From positions 930,001 through 994,000 of the forward strand of contig JAHGAU010000015.1 in NCBI GenBank assembly GCA_019925105.1: DNA of 64,000 bases, written 5' to 3'. A model generated the notes under the pieces. That model was not told where the DNA came from and did no database searches. It was given only the letters and a program-made list of their open reading frames with translations. This DNA is from Niebla homalea. Its lineage: Eukaryota > Ascomycota > Lecanoromycetes > Lecanorales > Ramalinaceae. Positions 38,250-52,556 of the stretch are shown in pieces (within the stretch, counting starts at the first letter, position 1; each line of letters opens with the position of its first letter). The position numbers and the translations under genes are program-made.

Positions 38250-38490
38250 AATAATAATAATAATTAAGTTTAATTCTACTTATATTATTATATATAAAAA
38301 AGATTATAAATATATCTTTATTAACCGGTAAACTATAATACGCGGAGTATTTAAGTTAATAAATTATTAACTTTTAAATACCCTTTAATTAATAAATTAT
38401 ATATTATATATAATATATTTATATTTAAAATAATAAATTAATAAATAATATATTCTTTTATAATAATTTTTTACTTTTAAAAACCTATAA

Positions 38491-38823
38491 TATTAATAAT
38501 TAACGCTATTTCTATATTAACGTTATAATAATATACCATATTATTACGCCAAGGTAAACCGTTAAACCTTAATAAAAGGCCTTAATAACGGCCTTAATAT
38601 ACGTTATTTATAAACCGTAACTTAATAGGCGTAAAGTAAAGTAATTATTATTTTTATTTTAAGTAAAGGTTATACCCTAGTTTTTTCTAAGTTCCTTAAG
38701 AATTAATCTTATTATTAATTTACTTATTAAAGTAATATTTAAGTATTTAAACCGTAATATTACGTCTTTTATATTTATTTTTATTAATTCCGCCGGTATA
38801 TTATTAACGGAGTTAATTTAATA
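38491..38823 (+). repeat. GP2 5' LTR
   Basis: 333 bp, tattaataattaacgctatt...gagttaatttaata. It keeps ccgccggtat at 38790-38799, like the GP1 5' LTR. Confidence 0.92.
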
Positions 38824-38969
38824 TTTTAATTCTTTTTCTTTATTAAAGAAAAAACCTAACGTTACCGTTATAATAAATATTTAATTAACTTAATAAACCT
38901 TAAAATAAAAAAGTGATATTTACTTTTTAATTAAGAATTTTTTTATTATAATTAAGTAAATTAAAGCAA

Positions 38970-40060
38970 CGGAATATTATTATAATATTATAATTTAATA
39001 AATTTAACTTCTAGAATTATAATTTAAAGTTAATTAATTTAAAATTAAAATTTATATTTATTAAAAGTATATATTTAACCGCGTTAACGCGTAATATAAA
39101 AGTTTACGTTTTAAAATTCTTTTTTATATTAATCCTATTATTAAGCTTTATATTAATAATATATTATTAATAATTTTTATTTTATTTTATAAGAATAAGT
39201 TTTTTCGTCCGGAAAAATTTAAATTATATTAAAATAAGTTTAAAAGTAAATATTAAACGTAATTTATTAACTTAAAAAAATAATTTATACTTTATCTTAA
39301 ACATTTCCTTATTAAAAGAAAAAAGGTAATTTTTTATTTAAGGTTTATCTTTTATAAAATCTTTAATTTATCGGATAAAGAAATTAATAAAATAAATTAT
39401 TAAGAGTTTAAGGATAAATTCTTAAACTTAATAATTAATCCGGAAAATTATTAATTTATTTATAATAAACGGTTTAAGGATATTAAGTAATACTTTAATT
39501 AAAAAATAACGTAATTCCGTAATATTTTAAAGATTATAAAAAAGGATTTATTATTATTATTAAATAAATTTTATATTTATATATTCTTTATAAAGTTTTT
39601 ATTAAAATTTAAAATTAAAATTTTTATAATTAATAAAATATTAAAAACCCGGGACGATATCGTAATAACGATAATTATATAAAAAAATAATTTAAAGCGT
39701 ATTATTAATAATAATTAAAAAATTAATAAAGGTAAATCCCTTAAAAATAAGATATTTAAACTTAATTCCGATAATTTAAAATTAATATATATTTTTATTA
39801 AAATTAATTTTTACGGTTAAAAACGTAAAGTTATATTTAAAAATTTTAACGTTACCCTTAAAGTAAATAAGAACGTTAAATATTATATATATTACGGAAA
39901 AAGTTATTATATATCCGATTATTTTATTATTTTATAAAATAAAATTTTAATAATAAGCGTAAAATCCTATAAAAAGGATAATATATTAAAAAACGATAAA
40001 ACTTTAACGGTACTTTAAGGTTAAAGTTAATAAAAAAATAGTTAAAAATATATCCGGCTT
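38970..40060 (+). pseudogene. GP2 gag, RIP-inactivated
   Basis: Collinear with GP1 gag. The zinc knuckle at 39881-39922 reads YYIYYGKSYYISDY, so all Cys/His ligands are again Tyr. The residues between them (YGKS, YISD) differ from GP1 (HKKG, YIFN) only by transitions, showing separate decay. Confidence 0.77.
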
Positions 40061-40779
40061 TTATTATTAAGGATTAAATAAATTTTTAAGATAATCCTTA
40101 ATTATTAAATATATTAATTAATATTAAAACTTAAGTAAATTTAATTTTATAAGTATATATAATTTAATAAGATTTATAGTTAACTTTTACTATTTTACTA
40201 TAAGTAGTTTTTCTTAATAATAAGTAAATCTTTTATTATAACGTTTATTAATTATAATATTATTTAATTAATAGTTAAAGGTAATAAAAGCAATATAAAA
40301 TATTTTTTTACGTTATTAATTAAGAAAATTTAAATATAATCCTTAATTTATTAACTTTATGTACCTTATAAATAACGATTAATTTAATAACGGATAAATA
40401 ACGTTTTAAGGTTAATTCTTATAAGTTATAAATTAATAATGTTTATAACTTTAATTAAAGTTTAACGGAAACCAATAAAATCTTTATAATTATTTACGTT
40501 AATATAATAATAAAATACTTTAAAAATACCGTAAATCTTTTAAAGTAATTTAACGTATATAAATATTATAAAAGATTTTATTAACCGGAATATTTTAAGG
40601 AAGTTAAGTAAATATATAAATATCTTTTTTAATAATATAATTAATACTTTATTTAAATTAAAATAAAAGGATTATATTATTAATTTAAACGGTAAAAAGT
40701 TATTATATAATCCCTTATATAATTTATTTCGGATAAAGTTAACGGAACTCCGGTAATATTTTAAGGATATTATAATCCA

Positions 40780-41960
40780 AGGTTAAATTTATTATTTAAC
40801 GTTATTTATAAGCGTTTTAATCCTTTTTATATTTAAGAAGGATAATAATTTTTATCTTTATATTAATTATTATAAATTAAATATAATTATAATTAAAAAT
40901 CGATATTTATTATCCTTAATTATTAAGATTCTTAACCGGTTAAATAATTTTAAACGATTTATTAAGTTAAACCTTAAGGATGCTTATTATTAGTTATAAA
41001 TTAAGTTTAACGATAAGTAAAAAACGGCGTTTTATATACGCTATAATTATTTTAAATATCTCATTATACCGTTTGAATTAATTAACGCCTTAATAACCTT
41101 TTAAGCTTATATTAATTATACTTTTATTAACCTTATTAATATAACTTATATAATTTACTTAAATAATATTTTAATATTTAATAAGAATTTAACGGATTAT
41201 TAATATTATATTTAATAAGTTTTTAAATAATTTTATTAATTTTAATTTTACGTTAACTTTAAGAAATATTAATTTAATATTATTTAAGTAAAGTTTTTAA
41301 GGTTTATTATTTTTATTAAAGGGATTTAAATAGATTAAAAACGTATTTAAACTATTAAAAATTAATTTATCTTAAAAACCTATTAAGAAATATAAATCTT
41401 TTTAAGCTTTATAAATTTTTATTATTATTTTATTTATAAATATTTAAGGATAATTAAGTTTTTAATTAATTTATTTAAGGGTAATAAGGAAAAGAAAAAA
41501 ACTAACCTATTAAAGTAAAATAATACGGTAAATACGGTATTTTATTAGTTCTATAAAATATTTATTAATATATTATTATTCTGTTATTTTAACTTAAAAC
41601 GGGGGGTATAAATAAAAACCAATATATTTAATTTTATTATTGTAAATATTTTATTTTAATAATTTAAAGAAAGTTATTAACGTTTAATTACGTATTAATC
41701 CAGAAAAATAATTTTTATTAAATAAAATTATAAAATATATAATTAAAAGCTTTTTATTATTATTATAATATTTAAATAATAACAATATTATTTAAAAAGG
41801 AATTTTAAAGTTATTTAAATATAGATAAATTATAATAACCTTTAAAGGTTTATAAAATAGCCGGCGTTAAGCCTATATTAAGTTAAATAAGTTTTAAAAC
41901 TTATTAATTATAACTTTAAAATATTTTATTATTAAGGTAAAATAAATTTTATTAATTTTT
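40780..41960 (+). pseudogene. GP2 reverse transcriptase and RNase H, RIP-inactivated
   Basis: Same domain order as GP1. The RT box at 41156-41167 is YLNN: both catalytic Asp positions of YLDD are now Asn, while GP1 keeps the second Asp. The FKYLIIPFEL segment is near 41050-41080. RNase H lies around 41600-41800. Confidence 0.85.
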
Positions 41961-42369
41961 TATTAAAACGTTTAAACTATAAAGGAATCTTACCTTTTAA
42001 TATTATTTTATTATTTACCTTATAAAATAAGCTCGTACTTAAATCCGATAAATTAATAAAGTGCCGGCAATTAATAGTTATTAATTATTAATTATTATTT
42101 ACTTTAAAAAATATTTAAATTATTATTTTATAAAAAGAAATTTAATAATTATTTAAAAAGCCTTATAAAGAATCTAGGCTAATTAAGTTATTTATTAAGG
42201 ATTTATAAATTAATGATATATTTATATATAAAATTAAGAACGATAACGTAACGCCGATATATTTTTATTAAAATTATAATAATACTTAAAAACTTAATCT
42301 TAATAACCTTATAATCTATAAGGGTTATATATACGTCCCTTAAGATAAAGCAATTAAAAAAAAGTTAAT

Positions 42370-43330
42370 TAATAAATATTATAATAACCCGTTAACGGGC
42401 TACTTTAAAGTTAAAAAGACTTATAAGCTTTTAACCCATAAATATTATTAAAACGGCTTAAAGGCTTAAGTTAATAATTATATTAAAACATACGATATTT
42501 ATTAAAGGATTAAGATATTACGTTATTACTTTTATAATAAACTTATTTTATTCCTTTAACCGGTTATATCTTAAAAAAAATTTAATATAAATTTTATTAT
42601 TAATTTACCCGTAAATAAAATTAAAAATAACGTTTATAATTTAATTTTAATAATTATAAATAAATATATAAAGATATATAGATATTTCTTTATTATAAAA
42701 TAAATCGATATTATTATATTAATAGATTTTTTCTTTAAAGAAATCGTATTATATTATAATACGCTAATTAAAATCGTAATTAATTAAGGGTCTTTATTTA
42801 TTAATAAATTCTAAAATTTAATATATTATTATATAAAAATAAAGCATAAACTAAATATTGCTTTTTACCCGTAAACGGATAATTAAATAAAGCGTTAAAA
42901 TTAAAACCTTAAATAGTATTTAAGGACCTTTATTAACTTTAAATAAATAAATTAAATAAAATTATTTCTTTTAATTAAATTTATTTATATAAATTTAAAA
43001 TACTTAACTTTAAATTATAATCCCTTTATAATAATATATAATTATAATCTAAATATTTATTTTAAACTTAAAAATAAGTTTATAAAAAAGGAAATATTTA
43101 TAGTAAAAAATAAAAATAAAATATTATATAAAATATAATTAATATTAACGGACCGATAAAGCCGTATTATTAAATTAACTTAAAAAAATATATAATAAAA
43201 AATATAAGTTAAAGTTATAAAACGTTAACGATTTAATAATATTAAATATTAAAAACCTTAAATTAAAATAATTAAGTAAAAAGCTTACGCCCCGATTTAT
43301 AAAACCTTTTAAAATTAATAATAAAATTAG
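42370..43330 (+). pseudogene. GP2 integrase, RIP-inactivated
   Basis: Collinear with GP1: NPLTGYFKVKKTYKLLT near 42388, core with FFFKEIVL at about 42730 and the worn QTDGQ region near 42875. All frames contain TAA/TAG. Confidence 0.82.
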
Positions 43331-45533
43331 AACGTAAACGTATTATTTATTCCTCTTTATTACCTATTAAATTTACTTTATTATTTATATTTTTTTTTAA
43401 AGTTTTATTATATTTACGTTAACGATTAAATAACGGAAACTATAATATAAATACCCGAATTATTTAATAATAAAAAAAAATTTAATTAAAGAAATTATTA
43501 ATAAGGTTAAAAGTAAAAAAGCGTTTAATATTAAAATAAATAAATTAATTAAAGCTTTAAATATAATTAATAAATATTAAAAATAAACTTAAAGTACTCT
43601 TAAAAATTACGGGAATAATATAATAAAATAATATAGAGTAAAAAAAAACGTAAATAAAATTATAACGTTACGATAGCGGAAATTATATATATAATTAATA
43701 ATTATATATATAATTAATATTATAATTATTTAATTTTTATATATTATCCTTCCGTAAAATTATTAGAATTTAAACTTTAATTAATAACTTTACTTATTAC
43801 GGGTATTACGTATACGGATAAATTAATATTATAAAAATAATTATCTTTATTATAATATTATAATTAATAAAAATAACTTTAATAATAATTATAATAATAT
43901 TAAAAACGAAGAAATATAAGTATTAAATTATAAGTATTTAATACGTTATTAAATTAAGGATATTAAATAAATAAAATTATTAAAATAATAAAAAATCGAT
44001 AAATATATTTATTAAGGTTACGTTAATATTTTAGTAATTTTTATAATATTATTTATTATATTATTTTTAATAATATATAAATTATAAATACTTAATATTT
44101 AACGTTATTAACTTAAAACGTTTAACGTTAAACTTTAATAATATTAATATATAAAAATAAAAAAATAATTTATAACTTTATATTAATACGGGCTTATTTT
44201 TCCTATAAATAAATTAATAAGGTTAAAGATAAATATAAAAATATTATATTTTTTTAATATTTTTTTCCCTTTTTTTCTTCGTTTTCCTTTCCGTTTTAAT
44301 TAAAAACCTTTTTTCAACGTTATTTACCGGAAGGGCTCCTTAATTCAATTCCGGGGTATTATTTTTAAAAGTTAAGGCCGATTTTTTTTAATAACGTTAT
44401 TAAGGAAAACATAATTTCCTCTTCCTTTTCCTTAAACGGGTTAAAGCCCGAGCTATATATATTTAAAAGCTCAGAGTTAAACCTTTTTATTATTAATAAA
44501 ACGCCGGAATTTAAAGGTAAATTCTTTAATAGATTAATTAATAACGGAAAGCCCGGATTTTTTATAATAATTTAATTTAATTATTAAACGTTAACGTTAT
44601 TACGCCGTAAATAAATTAAATATATTTATTTATTTTTTAAAGAAATAAACTTCCTTTTCCGCCGTCGCCATATATATAATAAACGTATTTCTCTTTATTT
44701 AAAGAACCGAAGTTTCCCCCTTAACTTTTATAATAACCCGGCGGAGCATATATTCCGTATAGTTAATTATTATTAATATTTAATTAATATTTAATTAAAA
44801 AACCTTTAAATCTTAAAGGATCTTTTTATATTTCTATATATATCGGGTAAATATCCCGATAAATAATAAACCGGTATAACGTTATTTACGTAATTATTAA
44901 GTTACCTGAAATTAAAGTTAATCCGGGAATTATATATATATTAAAATAATAACGTTATAATAATATTCAGGATATTTTTAAGGATATAACGGCTTAAGTA
45001 TTATTTATTATAATATTTACGGTAAAATACAAGGCCCCATTAATATAAAAACTTATTTTATAAAAAGTAAATTAAATAAAATATTATTATATATATTATT
45101 AATATTATATTCGTATTTACGTTAATAATATATTATTATATATACGTTATATTATTTAAAAATTAAAGTAAACTTATATATTTTATTAATAAATAAAAAT
45201 AAACGGATTATTAACGTAAATAAAACGTTTACAGAATATTAACGTTACTTATTATAATAATAATATAAATAATAAAAATATATAATTATATACGTATTAA
45301 CTTATAAATACTTATATAGACCCTTAATATATTATACTTATAAAAACGATTAAAATTATTAAAAAAAAAAAAAAAGTTTAAAATAAAATAAAGGTTTTAT
45401 TATAATTATATACCGTTTTTATAATAATACTTATCTTTGTTATAATATAATAAATTAACAATAAAGCTTTAAATAATTATTAATTAATATCATAAAAATT
45501 CTTTTTTTATTTATTTTTTTTATTAAGTTTTAT
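43331..45533 (+). other. GP2 3' internal region up to LINE LE
   Basis: Matches GP1 34901-36890, including the more mixed block at 44250-44900. Near 43690 there is a small local duplication of tatatataattaat that GP1 lacks. No domain recognised. It resumes after LE at 51343 and ends in the polypurine tract aaaagggaaga (51577-51587). Confidence 0.5.
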
Positions 45534-45769
45534 TGATTGATTGATTGATTGATTGATTTATACTACGGATCTAGCTAAGTTAATTCCGGCGTTCCTTAAT
45601 ATTCGGTTATTTAGCTTTATTAATAACCGTAAAAAACCCGATATCTATAACGTTAAGAATAAAAACCGGTATTTACCTAATTTTTATTTACGTTTTAAGG
45701 GTTAAAAGCATTTACGGCCGTTTAAAGAATAAGAATTTATTTATACGTTTTTTTTAAGAAAACCTATAA

Positions 45770-48700
45770 TATTATAACTGAATTTACTTAAAGGTTATTT
45801 TTAAATTTATTACTCTTTTATTACCTTATAGGTTTATTTAATATTAAAATTTTAGAATTCCGATTATATTATTAAATATCCTTATTAATACGTATATTAT
45901 TATTATTTTATTTATATAACTTTACCGATTAATATAGTATCGCTTTTTATATTGCCCCGGTATTTATAGCCCCTTTAATCCTTTATTAGGTATAGTTTTT
46001 TTACCGTTACTTTTTACCCCCGGATCAGCGGCGAGGTTTCTTAATTAAATTTTTAATTACTTCCTTTATTTCTTTGGTTAAGCTAAACTATAATAATAAA
46101 CCCGTAATTATTATAAATTTAACGGCCGCTTTAATACCCTTTTTATTAATAAATATTTAATAATAATCGTTAATCCTTATCCTTTTAATTAATCCCGGTT
46201 TAAGCTCCTTAAATAGTAAATAGGAGATTAATATATATATAACGTTTTACTTTTATTATTTATATTTATAATTAATATTAATCCGGTTACTGGTATATAT
46301 AATAAAAAGGAAATAAATTAAGCCGTTTTTATTTATCCGGAATTAAATTATTAATATATTATTATTTTTCCTTATAATTTTATAATGCCGGAAATACTTA
46401 TTAATAATCTTATTATTATTTAACGTTAAATACTATTACCTTTAAAAAATTAATTCTTTATATTTACGTTAACGTTTTATTTATTTTTTTATAGTTTATA
46501 AAGTAATCGCCGTTAACTTTACTTTTATAGTTTTTTTTTTTCCCGTTATTCTTACTTTAAGTGAAAGTTTATATATTCTTACGTTAACTTCTTAAATATA
46601 AATTAAATCGACCTTTTTTTTAATTTACTTTAATTTAATTTCTGTAAAAAAGGTAAATACTACTTCTTTACGCCTTTTTATTTAAGGCCTTTTATAGTTC
46701 TAGTAAATACGTTCGTTTTTTATTAATATAATTAAGTTTATACCTTTTTTAAACCTTATTTAAACGATTATTTAATTTAGGGCTAGCTTTATTAATAATA
46801 TAAAGACCTTGGATTCTAATATTAAGATAAGAGTTATTTTATATACTTTATTTATTACTTTTAGGTATTAATTTTAGACTTTCTATAATTACCGGACGGG
46901 CTTTTTCCTATATTTAAACGTATTTTCGGGTACATATTAAATAATTATTATATACGTTATTATAAGCTTTATAACCGTTTAATAAACGGTTCTAGCTTTT
47001 TATAAGGTAGTTTTTTACGTTAACGCCGTAAAATAAATAAGGCCTTTTTCCTATAAAATTATTTTTTTCTGGATTTTTTTTATATAATCCTTTTAATTTA
47101 ATTTCCTATTAACTTATAAATTAAATACCTTAATATTAACTTCCGGTTTTACCGTTATATTATTTAAGTTTATTATAATTATTATATCGTATAGCTTTAG
47201 GCTTTTTATTATATAAATAAGCTTATACTTATATAGGGTGAATTAAGCTTTATATATTTTTATTTATTATAAATAAATTTTATAAATTTATTTTAGCTTT
47301 AAATAATTTATATAAATAAACGTACTATAGGTTAAAAGGTAAATATCGTTAATAAAGTTTTTTATTTAAATTTTTTATTTTAACTTTATTAAATCTTTAA
47401 TAAACGGGTTATTAAAGAATAAGAATAAAATTAAAGAAATAAATAATCCTTAAGGAGTCCCTATTATTACGGGCTTTATTATATTTATTTTTTATCCTAA
47501 ATTAATTAATATTACTCGGTTACTTAAGAAATTCTTTATTTAATTTATAAAGAAAAATAAGACCCCCTTTTTCCGTAAATTATATAATAACCTTTAATAA
47601 TTTATTTTATTAAACGCCTTTATAATATTTAAAGAAAAAAGACTTATAACGTATTTCTTCCTATAACTTTATACCGTATATATATTATTAATTAAGCCTT
47701 TAAGAGCCGTCTCCGTTAATTATTTTCTTTTTATTTTTCTTTATTAATTAAAGAATAGCCTATATTTTTCTATATAATTATTTAAGATTTTTATAATTAT
47801 TATCTTTAAAACCTTTTTTAACGTATAAAGGAATACTATAAGTTTATATAACTTTATTTTTAAATAATTTAATTTAACCGGCTTCTTAAGGATAATTATT
47901 TTAGCCTTTTTAAATTTATAAGGGTAATATTTTATATTAAAATAAGCTTAAAATAAGTAAATAAAGACCTCTTTAAATAATAACGTTATTATAAATAGGA
48001 ACTTATTTAATATACCGTTAAGTCCGGGGTTTTATCCTTTTTCGGTTTATTAATCGTTTTAATTATTATTTCTTAAGTTATTATTTTACTTATTATTATT
48101 AATTTAAAATATACCGTACCATCGATATTTATTAAGTTAACTTCCGGTAATAAGGGAAAGAATACCCCTTTAAGAGCCTTAATCTTACCGTTAAAGATAT
48201 TCATTATTATACCGTTTAATCTTTTTAAAGGTAAAAACTTAAAAATAAATTTAAGTTTTTTATTTTATTCTTTACCGTATTTTATTAACTTCTAAATATT
48301 ATAAGGGGAAACCGTTAAATTATATACTATAACCCAGAAGTATATTTATTTAACCTTTTAAATAATTCTTTCCTTTTCCTTTTAAGCTTCCTTTAACCGT
48401 TAAAGCGTCTTTTAATTTTTATACTTAATAATTTACTTTATAAGCGTTTTTACTTTTATAATTATTTTTATATATTTTTTATTTTAATAAGTTTTAACTT
48501 TTTAAGACGGCTTTATTATTAAGATTATAATATTAATTACTTTATTTAAAGTTTTTATTACCCGTTTTATAAAACGGTTAATTTATTCCTTATTATCGAG
48601 CCGGGGAAGCTTTATTAATTAAGATATTATTTTTACCGTTTTCATTAATATTATAGCTTCTTTAATTATCTTTTATATTTATTTAAATAATAAAAACGGA

Positions 48701-49620
48701 ATTACGTTAATAAATTAATTTAGGGTTATTTATATTGGGATATAATCTAAACCGTATTTTAGGTCTTTTTAAGGTCCGTATATTATAATTAAATTAATAA
48801 TATTTTCTAAGTTAAATATTAAGTTAATCGTAATTTTAAGTTTATGGCTTTTTTATATAATAGCCTTTTTCGGTATTAATAATATAAAGTTAAATTATAT
48901 AATAATTATTAATAGCTCTTTAAATTCAGTACAATTAATCGTATAACCATTTTTATTTTACTAAACGTAATAAAGATTAAAGTTTTTTATTAAAAGGTAT
49001 TTATTAAATACGGTTATAATATCCTTAAATAACGGGATTATAAAAGGTTTTTTCTTATTAATTAATAACGGATTATATGTATTATAAATATTTAAAGTGC
49101 CTTTAATATTTCCTTTTTATACGATCCGGACTATATATAGGTTCTTTTTATAATAAATAACGTTTTAACTATCTATATTTAATCTTTTATTAATAAAGAA
49201 GTATATCCGTATTATCTTATTACTTTTAAAGGTTAAATAAAAATTATTTCTTAAATTAATCGAAAAATAAATATACGGATTATATAACGGCTTTTATATC
49301 ATTATAATATTAATATCCTTTACTTTTTTAGATTTAAATATTAATATTATAGCTTTAATTACTTTTTTATATACGTTATATTATATTACTTTTAAAAACG
49401 TAAATATATTAAATATTAACGTTTATTAAGCTCTTTTTATTAACTTTTATTTATATAAACGGTCTTTTTTTAAGGTTAAGCGTTATTTATTTCAATTTTT
49501 TTATTATAATAATAATTTCGGTTAGGCGGCCGGCTTTAAAAGTTAATATTATTATAAGCTTCCTCTTTTTTATATTATTAATTATTATACTTTACTTTTC
49601 CCTATTTAATAAGTTCTATT
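45770..49620 (-). pseudogene. LE ORF2 (endonuclease / RT), RIP-inactivated
   Basis: Collinear with LC ORF2. The minus strand at about 48060-48020 reads KPKKDKTPDL, corresponding to KxKAPGPD of LINE RTs. RT runs left to about 47250, with the RNase H region further left. Endonuclease at about 48700-49400. Frames are closed by RIP-type stops. Confidence 0.72.
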
Positions 49621-49639
49621 TACGTTTTAAAACCGTTTT

Positions 49640-51305
49640 TAATTACTTCGTTAATCCAGGTTTATATAAGTTATAACGTTAAACCTTAATTATTATCCTA
49701 ATTTTTTTACGTTAAGTCTTTTTTACTTTTATTATATATTATAAGTCTTATATTAAATAATTATTATTACTATATACCGCGTATTTTAACGCGTTCTTTA
49801 TTAAGCTTTTTATTATTAAATTAACGTATTTATACGTATTATACCCTTTAATATATATTATATATTTTATATTATTAAAATACCTCGTAATAATATATTT
49901 ATATTTTTAATATTTAAAGTATTAATAAATATCCGCTATTTAATTTTAAGGTTTTATTAATTTAAAAAATTTATTTTTTATTATCCCTTTATTAAGGATA
50001 TTGTCGTATATCCTTATTAACGTTACGCTTAAGATAATTGTAAAGTATTTCTTTATATAACTGAAAATATTTAACCTTTTTATTATAAAGGGAGATTATA
50101 ATTAACGATTTTTAACTTAAAGTAAAGGACCGTATTCTTTTTTTTTTTTATTTATTTTAAGGTAATTTCCTTTTCCTTTTCCGTAAACTTTATTAAATAT
50201 ATCCCGTTTATTATAATAGTAAAGGATTACCTTAATATTTTTACCGTTTTATATCTTTTTTTACCGGTTTATCTTTTTAACTTCTTTAATCCCTTTTTCA
50301 CTTTTAATAAGGTTATATTAAGGAAAATATCCCCGCTTTATAGCCTATATACCGTAATAATTTATTCTATTAATAACTTTCCCGTTACTTTAAACGTTTT
50401 TATTAATTATAATAGGTTTACTTTTACCGTTTTATTTTTTTCCTTTTCACCTAATAATTATATAATTATTATCCTCGTTTTCCTTAACGTTATTACCTTT
50501 TCTTTTATCCTTATTTCCTTTATTATTAATATTAATACCGTTTTCACGGCCCTCGCTACTTAACTTATCTTCGTTCCCTTCCTTGGAACTTCCCCCGTCG
50601 CTCTTTTACTTTATATGCACCTTCTTTATCTCTTTTTATCTCCGTCCGTTAACGCTTTTATTATTATTTTATTACTCCGTATAGTTTCTTTAATTCCCTT
50701 AAACCTTTCCCCGTATTTACGTAAAAGTTTCTTATTCCTTATAGCCCGATTTATAATATTAATTAGGTTTTTAACGTAATATCCTTTTATATAATTATAA
50801 AAAGGCCTTTTAACGCTTTTACTACCTTTTCTTTTTTTATTTTTCCCTTATATATTTAATGGTTATTTCTTTTTATAATTTATTTTTATTTATTTAATAT
50901 CTCCCTATTTTTATTTAATTCTTTTTTAATTTATATATATTTAATAAAATTTTTTACGCCTTTACTTACCTTTTATCCATCCCTATATACCGTCTTTATC
51001 CCTTCCGCTTTTTATTTATTACCTTTTATAATAATATTTTTACGTATTATACGCGTCCTTTTACGTATATTTTATTAATTATAAACTCCCTATTCGATTT
51101 AAAGCCTTTCCATCTCGTATTTATTACGTTATTTATACGATTTATTACCGTTCCTATTAATTTAAGCTACTTACCCTTCCTCCCCCTTTATTTTTACCAT
51201 TATTCCGCTTCCGCTTATCGTATTTAAGGTATTATCCTTATTATTACTTAAGCTATATACGCGTGCATCGTTTCTGACCTCTGGGGTCCCGTTGTTCGTC
51301 GCCAT
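49640..51305 (-). pseudogene. LE ORF1 (LINE gag-like protein), RIP-inactivated
   Basis: Starts MATNNGTPEVRNDARVYSLS at 51305 on the minus strand. The first 55 bases are free of RIP. The region of zinc knuckles is expected at about 49,880-49,680. The N-terminus differs from LC at a few sites (AAC for AAA; GCACGCG), so LE may come from a slightly different master copy. Confidence 0.75.
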
Positions 51306-51590
51306 CAAATTCTTCACTTTTAATTATTCTATTAAGTTTTATAAAAAGGTTTTTAATAAGCTTTATAAGTTATATTAATTATTTATTAACGTAAAGTATT
51401 TTTATTATATTATTATTAAATAAATATTATTATACTTATATATATACTTAAAGACTTTTTTCTTTTTATCCTTTTCTTATTGGGTTTAATAATAGGTTTT
51501 TAATAAGCCTTATATTTAACCAACTTTACGTTAACTTTTTAAATATATCTCTTTATACTTTAAAGATTAACGTATAAAAGGGAAGATAAT

Positions 51591-51923
51591 TATTAATAAT
51601 TAACGTTATCTTTACGCCGGCGTTATAGTAATATGTTATATTATTACGTTAAGGTAAATTATTAAACCTTAATAAAGGGCCTTAATAACGGCCTTAATAT
51701 ACGTTATTTATAAGCCGTAACTTAATAGGCGTAAAGCGGGGTAGTTATTATTTTTACCTTAAATAAAAGCTATGCCTTAATTCTTTTTAAGTTCCTTAAG
51801 AATTAATCTTATTACCAATTTATTTATTAAAGTAATACTTAAGTATCCAGATCGTAACGTTACGTCTTTTATATTTACTTTTATTAATCTTATTAACGTA
51901 CCGTTAACGGAGTTAGTTTAATA
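51591..51923 (+). repeat. GP2 3' LTR
   Basis: 333 bp after the polypurine tract, tattaataattaacgttatc...gttagtttaata. It carries cttattaacgt at 51889-51899, as in the GP1 3' LTR. Confidence 0.92.
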
Positions 51924-52556
51924 TATAAATACGGTAATTTTAATTATTAATTTAACCTTTAAATTAATATTTATAATAAATAATAAAGACTTTATATTAA
52001 AAATTAATAAAAATATAAATTAAATATAATAAGAAAAGAAAGATACTTTATTATACGCTATAAAGTTAATATAAAGACCTTAAAATTATATATTATAAAG
52101 TTAATATAAAAACCTTATTATATTTATACGCTTTATAGTTAATATAAAGGCTATATAAAAGGTATATCCTATTATAATAATAATTAATAAGTTATTATTT
52201 AATTTATATAATATTTATGGCTTAATTAATTAATTAATAAAATAAAAGTAAAACTATAATATAAATAAGGGTAAGGATTAAAATATATATTTACTTAATA
52301 AAATTACGGAGATTATTTTTTTAAATAATTTAACTTAAATTTAATCGCTTAAAATTTATAATTATTTTTTAAATCGCAATTCTTATTAATACCGTTTACT
52401 TTATTTTATTCCTTAATAATTATATATTTAAATAATATTATTTAAGTATTCAGAACTTATTTTAAATTATTCTTATTATTAAGAATATTAATAATAATAA
52501 TATTATATAATGAATATTATAACGTAAATATCGCTTTTTTCTTTTTTATAAATACT

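Larger units (their letters stand above)
45534..51329 (-). mobile_element. LINE LE, full-length, minus strand, inside GP2
   Basis: 5796 bp with perfect 13-bp TSD tattaagttttat (45521-45533 and 51330-51342); GP1 provides the empty site near 36880. It begins (plus-strand view) with gattgattgattgattgattta and the conserved ctacggatctagc, and ends with the reverse complement of ATGGCGACGAACAACGGG; ATG at 51305-51303. The 5' leader is 24 nt. It is the youngest LINE in the stack by position. Confidence 0.94.
38491..51923 (+). mobile_element. GP2: second Ty3/Gypsy copy, same site, carrying LINE LE
   Basis: 333-bp LTRs at 38491-38823 and 51591-51923, TSD tataa (38486-38490, 51924-51928). Without LE and one TSD the element is about 7.6 kb and collinear with GP1 throughout. 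It sits at exactly the same base of the F1 unit as GP1, and its left and right LTRs share GP1's left-versus-right differences. It is therefore a duplicate of the same insertion, not a second one. Confidence 0.92.
38250..52556 (+). other. F1 internal unit 3, split by GP2
   Basis: Left part 38250-38490 and right part 51924-52556 (joined at tataa) reproduce unit 1. The right part carries the conserved 3' domain (about 52292-52380) and the decayed hairpin/T-tract (52530-52548). Confidence 0.88.
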